Assembly: GCA_024516035.1 (NCBI GenBank)
Contig: CM044963.1
Span: 21,888,176-21,952,175, forward strand
Source of the DNA: Bactericera cockerelli
Lineage: Eukaryota; Arthropoda; Insecta; Hemiptera; Triozidae
DNA length: 64,000 bases
Reading direction: 5' to 3'
Shown: piece by piece, positions 22,495 to 33,180 of the stretch
How the letters are laid out: each line of letters opens with the position of its first letter
Position numbering within the stretch: position 1 is the stretch's first letter
Translations under genes and position numbers: made by a program
Notes under the pieces: model-generated
What the model was told of the DNA's origin: nothing
Database searches by the model: none
The model's input: only the letters and a program-made list of their open reading frames with translations

Positions 22495-22760
22495 CCAGAT
22501 CAGGACTTTTGAGTCCCATTATTCCAACAGTAAGCCCGAAATCCCAAATGCCCCTTGTCTTTTTCCGTCTTGGTTCAGAGCCATGTTCTCTGGATTACCG
22601 ACGAGGACTAATAAGTCCTATGTTTCCAGAAGTAAGTCCACGTATTATTATGTGGTCAAAATCCCAAATGTTCCTGGTGAACGGTCATGTCTTTGCTGCG
22701 TTTCGAACCCGGAACCTGTCCATTACTACAACAGGGCCGCCTTGACCACTTAGCCACTCA
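22495..22760 (-). repeat. tRNA-like SINE family 1 copies
   Basis: The minus-strand sequence contains the B-box-like GGGTTCGAAACGCAGC (near 22700) and the body seen elsewhere (TTGGGATTT, AATAATACG, GGACTTATTAG). Two partial bodies lie one after the other. The translated frame across it is not a gene. Confidence 0.65.
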
Positions 22761-22777
22761 GAACAGCCAAACACTAA

Positions 22778-22940
22778 TAGGGTTGGGTGGAAGAGATTGC
22801 CACAGGCAATAACCCCGCCCTTTAGGTAGGACATTATTGTTATTTTCGTATTTATTTCGTCATTTGTTTGTTTTTTTTTCTTAATTTTATACTGTTACCA
22901 TTGTACTTTGTCCTCCTAATAAAGCTTTTAAAAAAAAAGT
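22778..22940 (+). repeat. Dispersed repeat ending in CTAATAAAGC
   Basis: Runs from GGGTTGGGTGGAAGAGATTG through GCCACAGGCAATAACCCCGC to GTCCTCCTAATAAAGCTTTT and a poly(A). Same family as 8622 and 39515. Confidence 0.75.
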
Positions 22941-22990
22941 TATCAATTTTTATCATTTTTGATTTTATCACTTTCGTGATGTCACAGTTA
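22940..22990 (-). repeat. SINE family 2, right part, split by a MITE
   Basis: ATCACTTTCGTGATGTCACA matches the 3' body of SINE family 2. The remainder of the SINE resumes after the MITE at 22992-23315, with CCGACCTCCAGGTTACA at 23352. Confidence 0.6.
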
Positions 22991-22991
22991 T

Positions 22992-23315
22992 ACCATAGCG
23001 TGTAGAATAAGAAGTGTGGAAACCACCCCCCGCCGGCCTGAATCGTGGCGTCCTCAGCGCTAGTATCGCAAAGGAGTCTCCTCTGCTTGTGCCCAACGTA
23101 TCACATGTAAACATACACATAAATATATCAATGTAAACATAAACATATCAATGTAAGTACATAAACATAAACATAAATATATCAAAATGTAAACAAAAAA
23201 TACCTAAATAGACCGCGAGAATTATTCTACTCCTTTGCGATAGTGTCGTGCTATGTGGCATTTCCATGCAACTGGGGTTCGTTTCCACACTTCTTACATC
23301 TACACGCTATGGTTA
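22992..23315. mobile_element. MITE with ~30-bp terminal inverted repeats
   Basis: Left end CCATAGCGTGTAGAATAAG then AAGTGTGGAAAC; the right end is the inverse (GTTTCCACACTTCTTA, ATCTACACGCTATGG). An inner inverted pair (TATCGCAAAGGAGT / ACTCCTTTGCGATA) and a central AAACATAAA-type tandem repeat lie between. It is inserted in a SINE family 2 copy. Class not assigned. Confidence 0.8.
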
Positions 23316-23419
23316 GGTAGGCTAGATTTTTCTAGAACTTGGAACTGGAACGCCGACCTCCAGGTTACACCGCTGCTTTATGGATCCAACTAGCTTCTGA
23401 GCCAACTATACGGAGGTCA

Positions 23420-24240
23420 TAATATTCGTTGTGTATAATATCAGACACAATAAACGGTTAACAAGCATTTTTTGTGTCTGAATGTACCCATTGCATATGT
23501 TATATTCTGTTGCTTTTCAAAGGTCTTTGCATACTTTGTGAAATGTAAAGTTTACACCTCATGATTCTAGTTAAATTATGTGTTTGCAAAAATCGACATA
23601 TCGTACAGAATTATAATGTATACAGAATTATAATGAGTTATGCTGCAAAAGCATACAGTGTATGTATTGTATACCTTTGGATGCTTTTCTATTTACATAT
23701 TTAATGTATAACTACAGTAAGGTTGTAAATAATCCTGGTCAATTTATACTAGGAATTTAATTATTATTTCCAAAAGTTTCGTATTTTATTTAAAAAATGA
23801 TTTTTTTTTCATAAAAATTACAAGTAAATGAATTCAAATAATATTCCACAAAAGTCCATTAGGTATATTTAAAATATTATTTATTGATTATTTTCAAGTA
23901 ATTTCTGAAAGCTTTCGTCTGATTGCCTAAAACTAGCATTCACTCTTTCAAGTTTAAAGAACTTTATTTTGAATATTAGAATTTTGTAAAGTAGAAATAT
24001 TACATCTTTTTATTACAGGATCATTTCCTAACCTATAATATCAAACCAACTTAAAAAAATATAAATAAAACTTTATTGGGACTAAATTTATGATGAATAA
24101 AATATACAGGATCGTCGAGATCATTTTCGTAACCATCATGAATAGAACCCAATTTCAGCTACTGCTGAAATTGGGTAACCCTGTATGACATAAATTGCTA
24201 CCAGTAGCTGCAGTGTATGGCATGGGGTAGATTGTGAGCA
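23420..24240. other. AT-rich spacer, no gene seen
   Basis: No splice-flanked open frame, RNA gene or array is recognisable. A short inverted repeat near 24150-24175 (CCCAATTTCAGC / GCTGAAATTGGG) could fold. Confidence 0.45.
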
Positions 24241-24284
24241 CATTTGTATTCAAGAGATATAGAGTATTATCAGGTTTAAAGGAA

Positions 24285-24655
24285 ATCGTTGGGAAAGGGA
24301 GAAAGGGAAGGGAGAGGTGAAGAGAAGTGGAGAATAGAGAAGAGAGAGAGAGAGAAAAGAAAGGAAAAAGGAAAAAAGAGTGAGAAGAGAATGAGAGAAA
24401 GAAGAGAAAGAGAAAAGAAAGGTGCGCAGAGAAATGGAGAAGGGAGAGAGAGAGAGAGAAGAGAGAGAGAAAAAAGAGAGAAAAGAGAGGTGCGCAGAGA
24501 AATGGAGAAGAGAGAGAAAAGAGAAAGAGATAGGATAGTTTAGGGGTATCATTATGATTATGGGGACAAAGGAATGAAAAGGGAGAGGAGAGAGAGAAAG
24601 ATATAAAGAAAGAAAGAAAGAGAGAGTGTGAGAAAAAAAGAGTAAAATAGATACA
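24285..24655. repeat. (GA)n-rich tract with an internal duplication
   Basis: Purine tract in which AGGTGCGCAGAGAAATGGAG occurs twice (near 24419 and 24487), showing local segmental duplication. Confidence 0.8.
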
Positions 24656-24689
24656 GAAAATTCCTACTTCTTCTTCCTTTTTTTACCAA

Positions 24690-24815
24690 CCTCAGTATCT
24701 TGATCGAAAGGGCGGCGGACTTGTAACCTAGAGGTCGGTGGTTTCAAGGCCCGGTCTCAGTGTAAATTTAGTAAAAGCGAGTTTGAGTAGTTGTGATATC
24801 ACGAAAGTGATTAAC
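24690..24815 (+). repeat. tRNA-like SINE family 2
   Basis: Contains CCTCAGTATCTTGATCGAAA (A-box region), GGCGGACTTGTAACCTAGAG, GGTGGTTTCAAGGCCC (B-box region) and the body GTTGTGATATCACGAAAGTG. The family recurs at 31618, 57083, 39690 (-), 51465 (-) and 62715 (-). Confidence 0.75.
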
Positions 24816-24869
24816 ACAAACTTATTTCTTCCTTTTTACCACCTTTCCTTCTCTTCTTTTATTATTATT

Positions 24870-24879
24870 CTGTCTCTCA

Positions 24880-24916
<37 letters not shown>

Positions 24917-26480
24917 CCTCTCTCCCTCCCTTTTTCTTCTTTCCTCTACCCTCTTTGCATGGTATGAACCTATTTCCCTACTCCTATTGCTGTTGCAAGT
25001 TCTTCCAACTTTTATCTATTTCCTTTCTCACTCTGTCTTCTCATCTTTCTAGATCATAATTTCTCCTCCTGTTTTGCATAATCCTTTTCTTTACCTTTTT
25101 CAGCTCAAGTTACTGACTTTCCCTCGTATATTGTGTTACATTATTATGCCCGTACTAATGGCTCAAAAATAGAACTTTCCTAGAAACTTATCCAGGGTTT
25201 TGTTTTGTTTCGTTTTTTTTTTTTTTTGATTTTTAATGTCGCTTTTAACTACATGGTCATATCACGACGGGGGTGTTGTTTTCTGGTCTGGCTGTAGGGT
25301 TTAATTGGAAAGTGCATACAAATACCTCTGCGACCTGCTGAGATCTATTATTGTGACCAGGTGATTGAGGTTAATGTGGAAAAGACAGTCCCACGTGTTT
25401 TTTACCTAGGAAGTGAACACAGCAGCTCTGGACAACGGGCAGTAGTCACAACAGTTACATATCTTCCTCACGTCCTCTCTCTCTCTCACTTTCCCTCTCT
25501 CTATTTCTCTCCCTACCCCTATCTCTCTCTCTCTCACTTTCCCTCTCTCTATTTCTCTCCCTACCCCTATCTCTCTCTCTCTCACTTTCCCTCTCTCTAT
25601 TTCTCTCCCTACACCTTTTCTCTCTCTCATTCCTCCTTCACCCCCTATTCCCCTCACTTCCTCTATTTCTCTCATCACTACCCCCCTATCTCTCCTCTCT
25701 CTCTATCTCTCTTCACCTATCCTTCCTCCTCTCTTTGTTCTCCTCCTCTCTCTTCTTCTCCTACTTTCCTCTTCTCCTCCCTTCTCTCTTCTCTTCTTTC
25801 TCCTCTCTTCTCTATCTTCCTCCCTTCTTCTCTTCCTCTTCTTCTTCTCCTTTTCCCTTCCTCTCTTTCTCCCCCTCTCTCTCCTCCTATCATTCTATAC
25901 TTCTCTCCCTCTTTTGTTCTCTCTCTCTTTCTTCTCCTACCCTTCTCTCCCTCTATCCCTTTCTCTCCTCCTATCCTTCTCTCTCTCTCTCTTTCCCCCC
26001 CCTTGTCCAGCTGTTTATTTACAGGCAACACCACTTTACCGTTTCCATGTTGGTTTTCCTCTACCTGAACAACACCGGATATTATGTAATTATTCTCTCT
26101 CTCTTCCTCTTCCTTTTTTTCTCATACTCTTATTTTTTACTTCTCTCCCTCTCTTCTTCTTTCCGTTATTTTTTTAGTTACCTCTCTCTCTCTTTCTTCC
26201 TTTCTTTTGCTTTATCTCTCTCATTCCCTTTATTTCTTACTTCTCTTTTTCTCTTATTTTTTTTCGATTTCTTTCTCTTTCTCTTGTTCTTCCTCTCTAT
26301 TTCGCTTATTTTTCTGTTCTCCTTCTCTTTCTCTCTCTGTCTTCCTTTCTTATGCACTCTCTCTCTCTTCCTCTAATTTTTTTTCTCTTTCTTTGTCTCT
26401 TTTCCTCTCTGCTCTCCCTTTCCCTTTTTTTCTTGCTCTATTAAACTCACCACCCTATTTTCCATCTGCGTGAGAAGACT
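24870..26480. repeat. CT-rich low-complexity block
   Basis: Mostly CT, with a 63-bp unit at 25475-25625 (CTCTCTCACTTTCCCTCTCT then CTCCCTACCCCTATC) repeated about 2.5 times. A truncated 3' piece of the 5S-derived SINE family lies near 25225-25280 (AATGTCGCTTTTAACTACAT, CACGACGGGGGTGTT). No gene is supported. Confidence 0.85.
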
Positions 26481-26600
26481 ACTCTCCATCTACTTTTCCA
26501 AAGCAACGAACAGCAAGGAGAAAACCTAGAATCAATGGGTTCGAATCAGTCCTCACTATAAATGATCCTACTTGTCCATGTTTTACCAGCCAGTGGCTAT

Positions 26601-26850
26601 AGTTGAATGGGTGAGTAGAAGAACCAGGAATGTCAAAAATCGATTATTTTTTTTCGTAGAATAAAAAGGAATGTACTCTTTTCTATCATCTCTGTGAATA
26701 TGAAGGAGAAATACCCCTTAAAAGTATAATTTTTTTTCGATTTTAAAGTGGGGGAAGCATACTCATTAGCATGATAATAATATTCTTATTTTTGCTTTCC
26801 TGAAAAGTCGATTTTTGACATTCCTGGTTCTTTTACTCACCCATTCAGTT
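26601..26850. mobile_element. MITE with ~40-bp inverted ends and AGTT duplication
   Basis: The left end GAATGGGTGAGTAGAAGAAC continues CAGGAATGTCAAAAATCGA. The right end is its inverse with one difference (TCGATTTTTGACATTCCTGG, TTCTTTTACTCACCCATTC). AGTT flanks both sides (26601-26604 and 26847-26850). There is no coding capacity. Confidence 0.85.
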
Positions 26851-26867
26851 CTTATGTCCTGATTAGG

Positions 26868-27045
26868 TACTGTAGCCTATTCCAGAAACACTCTCCACTC
26901 TCCAAATTACCAAATCTGGCTTTCAACTCTCACCGCACTCTGATTGGTTAATTTGAACGCAATAACCAATTCGAGTGCGTTGTGTGACGATTGAAACGGA
27001 GATTTGGAGAGTAGATAGAGTTTCTGGACTTCCTGGAACGGGCAT
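26868..27045. mobile_element. Palindromic MITE
   Basis: CTATTCCAGAAACACTCTCC at the left mirrors GAGAGT...GTTTCTGG...CTGGAACGG at the right. The centre pairs CGCACTCTGATTGGTTAA with TAACCAATTCGAGTGCG. A relative begins at 63866 (CCTGTTCCAGAAACAATCTC) and runs to the window end. Confidence 0.75.
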
Positions 27046-27344
27046 GTGTATTTGGTTTATAAGTTATTTGATACAAACACCAAATTCATTAAAAGTCATG
27101 ATGTTTTGAAGGAATATTATTTGTTTACTTCTTTTTTGTGGGCCACATTAAGTAATAGCCTATTCACGGTGGTGGAATGATTGTATGGACGCCCTACATT
27201 GAACTGCCAAGCACCTTCCATTAAACGAAAAAAAAAAGAAATTAAATATTACTAGAAAAGATCCTATAGGTAAAAGTGTATGGAAAGAAAACCCCACAAC
27301 TAGAGAGGTACCACAAGAAAAAAAGAAAAAGAAAAAATAAACCA

Positions 27345-27350
27345 AATAAG

Positions 27351-27408
<58 letters not shown>

Positions 27409-28430
27409 AAGAAAGAAAGAAAGAGAGAGAGCGAAAGAACCAGAGAGAGAGAGAGAGAGAGAAAGAAAAAAACGGGCAAAAACATTCAAAACGTTTAGCC
27501 TTCTGGAATGACTTTATAATCTACAAAAAAAATGTTTTCAAGGTTAACAGCCAGGAGCCAAGGCTTATTTTGAATAATAAAAGCTCCTTAATAAAGGGGC
27601 GAAAGAAAAATTAAGAACTCCAAATTTTAAAATTAATAAAATTCAAAAATTTAATAACACGGAGAGAGGATTTTCAATTTTTAATTTGCCACGCAGAGGG
27701 AGCAAAAGAGGGGAATTATTTGAACATGTACTACCTCTTTCAGGGATTTTCAAACCACACTAAAAACTGAGATAGGTAGAACGGAAGTAAATTTAGAAAA
27801 GGGAAAAGGGAAGAAGAAATAAGGAAGATGAGAAGGGAGGGAGAGGGGAAGAAAGTGAAAGCGAGTTAAGGAGAGAGAGAGAGAGAGAGGAATGTGGTGA
27901 GAGAGGCGGAGAAAGAGAGAGAGAGGAAAGAGAGAGAGAAAGAGAGAGAAGAGAGAGAGAGGCGGAGAAAGAGAGAGAGAGAAAGAAAGTGAGAGAGAGA
28001 GAGAGAGGAAGGGGGAGAGAGAGATAGGAAGGGACAGAGAGAGGAGGGGAGAGAGAGAGGGAGGTAGTGAGAGAGGCGGAGAGAAAGAGAGAGAGGAAGG
28101 GGGGGGAGAGAGAGAGGAAGGGGGGGGGAGAGAGAGAGGAAGGGGAGAGAGAAAGAAAGGAAGGGAGAGAAAGAAGTAGGAGGTAAGAGAGGCAGAATGA
28201 AAGAGAGAGAGAGAGAGAGAGAAAAAAGAGAGAGAGAGAGGAAGGGGGAGAGAGAGAGGAAGGGGGAGAGAGAGAGGAAGGGAGAGAGAGAGAAGAAGGG
28301 AGAGAGAGAGAAGAAGGGAGAGAGAGAGAAGAAGGGAGAGAGAGAGAAGAAGGGAGAGAGAAAAAGGGAAGGGAGTGAAAGAAATAGGACGTGAGAGAGG
28401 CAAAGAGAAAGAGAGGAAGGAAGATTTTGA
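27345..28430. repeat. (GA)n and AGAGAGGAAGGGGG-type repeats
   Basis: GA tract at 27350-27470, then 27840-28425 with several higher-order units, including about four copies of GAGAGAGAGAAGAAGGGA near 28290-28365. All open frames across it are repeat-derived. Confidence 0.85.
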
Positions 28431-28639
28431 TTTTGAACATTTCATTTATTTATATTTAATGTTTTTTTTTTTTTTAACTACAAGGACAGTTTTAAATAAT
28501 AATATAATCATAATAAAAAGTGGCCTAACACATGCTTTGCATAATAGGCAAACTTGCCAAGTTCCTAATTTTCGTTTTATTAACAAGTTATTTTTTACAT
28601 TTAAATTTTATTTATGAAGATGAAAGAATTTGTTCAATA

Positions 28640-28720
28640 AAAAATAATCTTTTGAAAGAAAAAAAAAAAAAAATACATATGCATGAATAACATCCCCTAA
28701 GCTAATGCTAACTTTTTAGG
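28640..28720 (-). mobile_element. Short LINE-1w-family 3' fragment
   Basis: CATCCCCTAAGCTAATGCTA then ACTTTTTAGGA matches the conserved part of the LINE-1w 3' UTR. It is joined directly to GA repeats at 28722 and to a poly(A) on the other side. Confidence 0.6.
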
Positions 28721-28721
28721 A

Positions 28722-28948
28722 CACAGAGAGAGGAAGTAAGAGAGAAAAAAGCAACAGAGAGAGGAACAGAGAAAAAAGGAAGGGAGAGAAAGAAGTAAGA
28801 GAGAAAACAGGAGAGGAGAGAAAGAAGTTGGAGGTAAGAGAGGCAGAGAGAGTCTGTCTCTCTCACTTTCTCTCTTTGGGAAGGAAAAAACATTGAATAG
28901 GGAAGAAACAGATCAGATAAGTAGTGAAATACAAAGAATTAGGAAACG

Positions 28949-29024
<76 letters not shown>

Positions 29025-29110
29025 AATGACAAAAGTGTGAGACGGAGGGATAAAAATTTCGGTAGAAAATAGAAAGAGAGAGATAGAGTGAAAGGAAGGA
29101 AGAATGTACA
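28722..29110. repeat. (GA)n microsatellite
   Basis: Interrupted purine tract, with a pure GA run of about 65 bp near 28965-29022. Confidence 0.9.
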
Positions 29111-29171
29111 TTTTTTACAGTATGTGCAAATTTTATCGAAAAGCTCATAATTATCTATTAAGTAACTTCCG

Positions 29172-29262
29172 TGCACTGGTAGTCAAGTGGTTAACGAGCT
29201 AGTCTGGTAATCCAGGTAGTGTAGGTATCCGCTGGTTCGAATCCCACCCAGTGCATGAATTT
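29172..29262 (+). repeat. tRNA-like sequence (SINE head)
   Basis: It starts GTGCACTGGTAGTCAAGTGG, carries a B-box match CTGGTTCGAATCCCACC and ends CAGTGCA, so the ends can pair (TGCACTGG / CCCAGTGCA). The spacing is too long and irregular for a confident tRNA, so a tRNA-derived SINE head is more likely. Confidence 0.5.
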
Positions 29263-29609
29263 TCCCTCATTTATTTGAGTTTGTGACCATATAATAATAA
29301 GACTCTGAGGGTTAGGTGGTAGAAATTATTTAAGGGTAAACCTCGCCTGGTGTTGGTGACCACAGAATAATAAATTTCTAGAAGGTTAGTCTTATTATTT
29401 TTATATACTACATCTTTCTCTCTCATTTTCTCACTTTCATTTACAGTCACCAAAAACTATTAGTTTCATTTATTTTACAACTACCCACTACACCCAGCCT
29501 GAGTGGGGCCAGAATACGTGCTGTTACACCCTGTACGCAACCACTTCATTTACGTTCCTGATTTTGATGTTTTATTGCAAATATTTACCTTTCATTTACT
29601 TTACCTCCC

Positions 29610-30108
29610 TCCCTTTTTCCTATATCTCCCTCTCTCTCTCTCTTCTCTTTTATTTTCTCTCTCTCTTTCTCTCCTTCCTTATTCTTACTTCCCTCTCTCT
29701 ATCCCTCTCTCCTTTTTCTTCTTCTGTCTTTCTCTCTCACTCTCACTCCTTCTCTCTTTCTTACTCCCCTCTCTATCTCTCTCTCCTTCTTCTTCTGTCT
29801 TTCTCTCTCCTCAAGTGTTTTACAGGATATTTACCTGCTTTGGGTTTGCGCAAACAAGATTTTTTAAACTTAACAGCAAACTTTTCTTCACGTAGCAATC
29901 TTTTTTCTTCTTTTCAATGAGCGATGTTTACTTAGGAGAGAAAGAAGGAGGAGAGAGAGAAAATGAGATTTAAAATAGAGAAATATGTATAGGAATGTAA
30001 GTTGTGAGAGATTAACTGAGATAGATATGTTGAAAGCATTTGAAAAAGAAAGGATCAAGGTAGAGGCCAAGTTGAAAATATGAGAAAAAGATGAGTAGAG
30101 TAAGAAAT

Positions 30109-30187
<79 letters not shown>

Positions 30188-30450
30188 CAGAGAGAGATAC
30201 AGAGAGAAAGAGAGGGAGGGAGAGAGAGAAAGGAATTTTTTGTAGGGAAATAAAAAAAGATAGTGCAAGGAAGATTAACAAAAATGGTCGTTGTGAAAAT
30301 ATTCAGCTAAAGAAGTGAGAAAATGGAGAGACAAAGGATATTGGTATAATAAATCAAAAGGAAGAAGAAAGAGGAAACGTAGAAACATAAGAGAGAGAGA
30401 GAGAGATAGAGAAAGAGAGAGAGAGAGGGAAGAGAAAAAGAGGATAAAAA
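29610..30450. repeat. CT (29610-29815) then GA (29935-30450) tracts
   Basis: The last large microsatellites of the window. Beyond about 30460, such tracts are nearly absent. Confidence 0.85.
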
Positions 30451-30634
30451 AGAGACGAAGAAACACGTGGAGGTGATGCAACACAGTTCATTAAGTTCAA
30501 ATTAAGTGCCTGAGCAGCCTGAGAATCATAGAGTAAGGATCAGTGTAGAAGAGCCATCACTCTCCGTAAATTATAAATTTGTTTTTTCTTGTATTAGACT
30601 GTTAGGTAAGTCAAATTGTGTGAGACTGAGGAGT

Positions 30635-30830
30635 CCCCGTGGTGTTGTGCTCTAGGTTTTCACGCACGGTGACCTGGGTTCGTATCTTAACTGGGCAGGA
30701 AATTATCTGCCCTGTACTTTGCATGTCTACTATGTCCAGGGTTCACTCATATCTCGTGAGAGGAAAAAAAAAATGAGTTTTTATTTGTCTGAGGAACGAG
30801 CACTGACGGTCTTACTGGATTGTAAAATCA
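30635..30830 (+). repeat. tRNA-like SINE family 3
   Basis: Contains GGTGACCTGGGTTCGTATCT (B-box region), GGGCAGGAAATTATCTGCCC and TCACTCATATCTCGTGAGAG. The same organisation occurs at 38087-38275 and, reversed, at 54400-54550. Confidence 0.65.
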
Positions 30831-30837
30831 GTAATTT

Positions 30838-30975
30838 AAAGTACCAGCATTCGCTTGGTTCTGGGGGCCCCTGTCAATTATTAGCCTCCTTGTAAAGACA
30901 GTGGTAGAAGTGCTGAGTCATTCCTCCACTGTCTGGCTACCATCGTTCACGATGACGCCACCCTATGATGATGTA
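30838..30975 (+). repeat. Minisatellite element M, arm only (no array)
   Basis: GCTTGGTTCTGGGGGCCCCT through GCTACCATCGTTCACGATGA and CGCCACCCTATGATGATG. It matches the arm that follows the array at 8857 and 34010. Confidence 0.8.
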
Positions 30976-31164
30976 CTTAATGGATTTAGAAATGTGAAAG
31001 AGCCGCTTAAAAATAAAATGTTAGGAGGCTCTTGCTGGCTTCACCTCAAAGAAATTCGTTTTCGGCTTCGAACCCACAGTGTTCGGATGAAGAGCCAGAG
31101 TGTATTAACACTTTACCACGGATGATGACTGACGGTAAGGGTTAATGCCTATTAGGTATTTTCT

Positions 31165-31400
31165 TCTTCTTCTTTCACTTTGCCTTGTCCCAAACCTACT
31201 TGGGGTCGGCATTTTTCAACCTCATGGTTGAAGTTGCTTGATTGTGGCACATTTGTACGCCTGGATGCCCTTCCTACTGCCAACGATTCTATTTGATTTA
31301 ACGTTCTGATTAGGACGGGGGTTTTAACCTCCATTCGCTGGGACTCGTACCAGCTACCCACATTAACCTCACCCAGCCTGGGTAGGGCCGAAAATTACCT
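31165..31400 (-). repeat. Dispersed repeat related to the 3' half of the 5S-derived SINE
   Basis: AGGACGGGGGTTTTAACCTC, CCATTCGCTGGGACTCG, CTACCCACATTAACCTCACC and CAGCCTGGGTAGGGCCG match the 3' body of the repeats at 37590 and 57392, but the 5S-like head is replaced by other sequence. Confidence 0.6.
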
Positions 31401-31617
31401 AACAACTATTAGGTTTTTTTTCTTTCTACATACTAAGTACGTTTCTACATACCTTTCTACACACCAAAGTAGGTGAAAGAAAAAATAATGTTTACCCATG
31501 GTTTTTTATTTATTTATTAAGATTTGTTTACTAATAGAGAGGTATAATTATAACATTCAGAGTCCTTGCTGTCATCATCTTAATTTACATCTTGTGATCA
31601 ATTATAGGACATTGACC

Positions 31618-31770
31618 GACCGTAGCTTGACTAGCTTGGTCGATAAGGCGGCGGACTTGTAGCCTGGAGGTCGGTGTTTCAAGTCCCACATTCAGCGTGG
31701 ATTTCGTAAAGCGAGTTTGAGTAGTTGTGATATCACAAAAGTGATTAACACAATTAATATGATAACTTTT
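31618..31770 (+). repeat. tRNA-like SINE family 2
   Basis: CTAGCTTGGTCGATAAGGCG, GCGGACTTGTAGCCTGGAGG, GGTGTTTCAAGTCCC, then the body GTAGTTGTGATATCACAAAA and GTGATTAACACAA. It ends 100 bp before transposon A. Confidence 0.75.
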
Positions 31771-31870
31771 AACTTTTTTTTCGTAGGAAATTAAAAGCCC
31801 ACCTTTTCCATGTCGATTTTCATTCATTGGTTCAAAGGCTGAGATTGAGCAACTAAATCGTTTCTCATCT

Positions 31871-32572
31871 GGGGCGATTACGAACTCCACCTAATTGACC
31901 TTTGCATACTCGAACTCCACCTAAATGAACATTTTCGCATGTCGCACTCCACCGATTTCAAAAAAGGTTGCAATACGAACTCCACCGATTTGTATTTTTC
32001 TACACCCCGTATAAGGTTTTTTTTACTTTAGTTCATTCATTCTCATGCATAGATTGGAGCTTATATACTTTAATAAATACTAAGAAGGCCATGCCTCAAG
32101 AATATAGTAGGGTTAGGTAAAATACATAGAAGGCCATGCCTCAAGAACAAAGTAGGGTTAGGGATAATACATAGAAGGCCATGCCTCAAGAATATAGTAG
32201 GGTTAGGTAAAATACATAGAAGGCCATGCCTCAAGAATATAGTAGGGTTAGGTAAAATACATAGAAGGCCATGCCTCAAGAATATAGTAGGGTTAGGTAA
32301 AATACATAGAAGGCCATGCCTCAAGAATATAGTAGGGTTAGGTAAAATACATAGAAGGCCATGCCTCAAGAATATAGTATAGTGCTGACATTACTGTTAG
32401 AATTAAATATAATATATACTGTGTGTCTCCGAATCATAAAATCCATGTTTTCTTCTTTTTACCTAATTCAAAATCGGTGGAGTAGGTATAATAAAAAAAA
32501 GGGAAGTTCGTATGAGACACTTTGAGGGAGTCCCTTTTTCGGTGGAGTTTTCGGTGGAGTTCGATGCTGCCC
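31871..32572. mobile_element. Transposon A: non-autonomous, shared 45-bp core minisatellite
   Basis: Inverted ends GGGGCGATTACGAACTCCAC and (inverse of the right end) GGGGCAGCATCGAACTCCAC. The motif CGAACTCCACC recurs about four times inside the left end, and GGTGGAGTT about three times in the right, inverted. The centre (32085-32385) is about seven copies of a 45-bp unit containing AAGGCCATGCCTCAAGAATA and TAGTAGGGTTAGGTAAAATA. CTCATCT flanks both sides (31864-31870 and 32573-32579; 7 of 8 bases match if 8 are counted). No coding capacity. Confidence 0.82.
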
Positions 32573-32946
32573 CTCATCTGGGGTAATGGATTTCAGCTTC
32601 GAGGAATTGAGAGTGAGAAAATTGATGGAAGTTAGGGGGAAGGAGAAGTGCTTAGGGGGAATGGGGGTAGGTAGGGGGAGGCCAGAGATAGAAAGGGTTG
32701 GATAGTAAGAAGTAGAGGGGTGTAATCATACGGGGCCAGTTGCTTAGTCAGTACCCAGCTCTTTGAAATATTATTTCACTGGTTAAACTCCGGTCGTTGA
32801 ATTTTCAAGATTGCGTGCATCAGTTGAAATTGAGAGAGAGAGAGAGAGAAGAGAGAGCGTATTAAAAAACACTGCCAATTATACACACAAATCTTACTCG
32901 TGATTGTTTCACATTGTAAACACATGCCATTTTTGAGATTTTATAC

Positions 32947-33180
32947 AAAACTAGCGGGCTGTCGCCCGCTTTGCGGGCCGAGGCATGGCCGTGAAAGCAA
33001 AAAAATCCTTTTTCGCCAATGGCAGGTGTTGTAGTGGGAGTTTCGAAAAATCCCGTCTTATTGCACATCTAGACTATAAGACAAAGCTACCTACCAAATT
33101 TCAGCTTCCTAGGACTTACGGTTTGGGCTGTAGAGCGATGATCAGTCAGTGGTCAGTGGTCAGTGAGTGACATTTATATA
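32947..33180 (+). repeat. Dispersed repeat with GCGGGCTGTCGCCCGC head
   Basis: Same family as 18713: ACTAGCGGGCTGTCGCCCGC, GCCGAGGCATGGCCGTGAAA, GCCAATGGCAGGTGTTGTAG. It is longer here and ends in GGTCAGTGGTCAGTGAGTGA. Confidence 0.75.

Noticed and set aside
24250..28445. Many Ser/Leu/Pro and Arg/Glu/Gly frames
   Set aside because: They lie in CT or GA tracts and mirror each other on opposite strands.
32070..32369. 99-codon frame of a repeated MRHGLLCILPNPTIFL-like peptide
   Set aside because: 45 is divisible by three, so any frame without a stop in one unit stays open. The same frame appears in transposon B; there is no start or splice context.
32085..32385. TAGGGTTAGG inside the 45-bp unit taken as telomeric repeat
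   Set aside because: It occurs once per 45-bp unit, not as tandem TTAGG, and the arrays are inside transposons flanked by target duplications.
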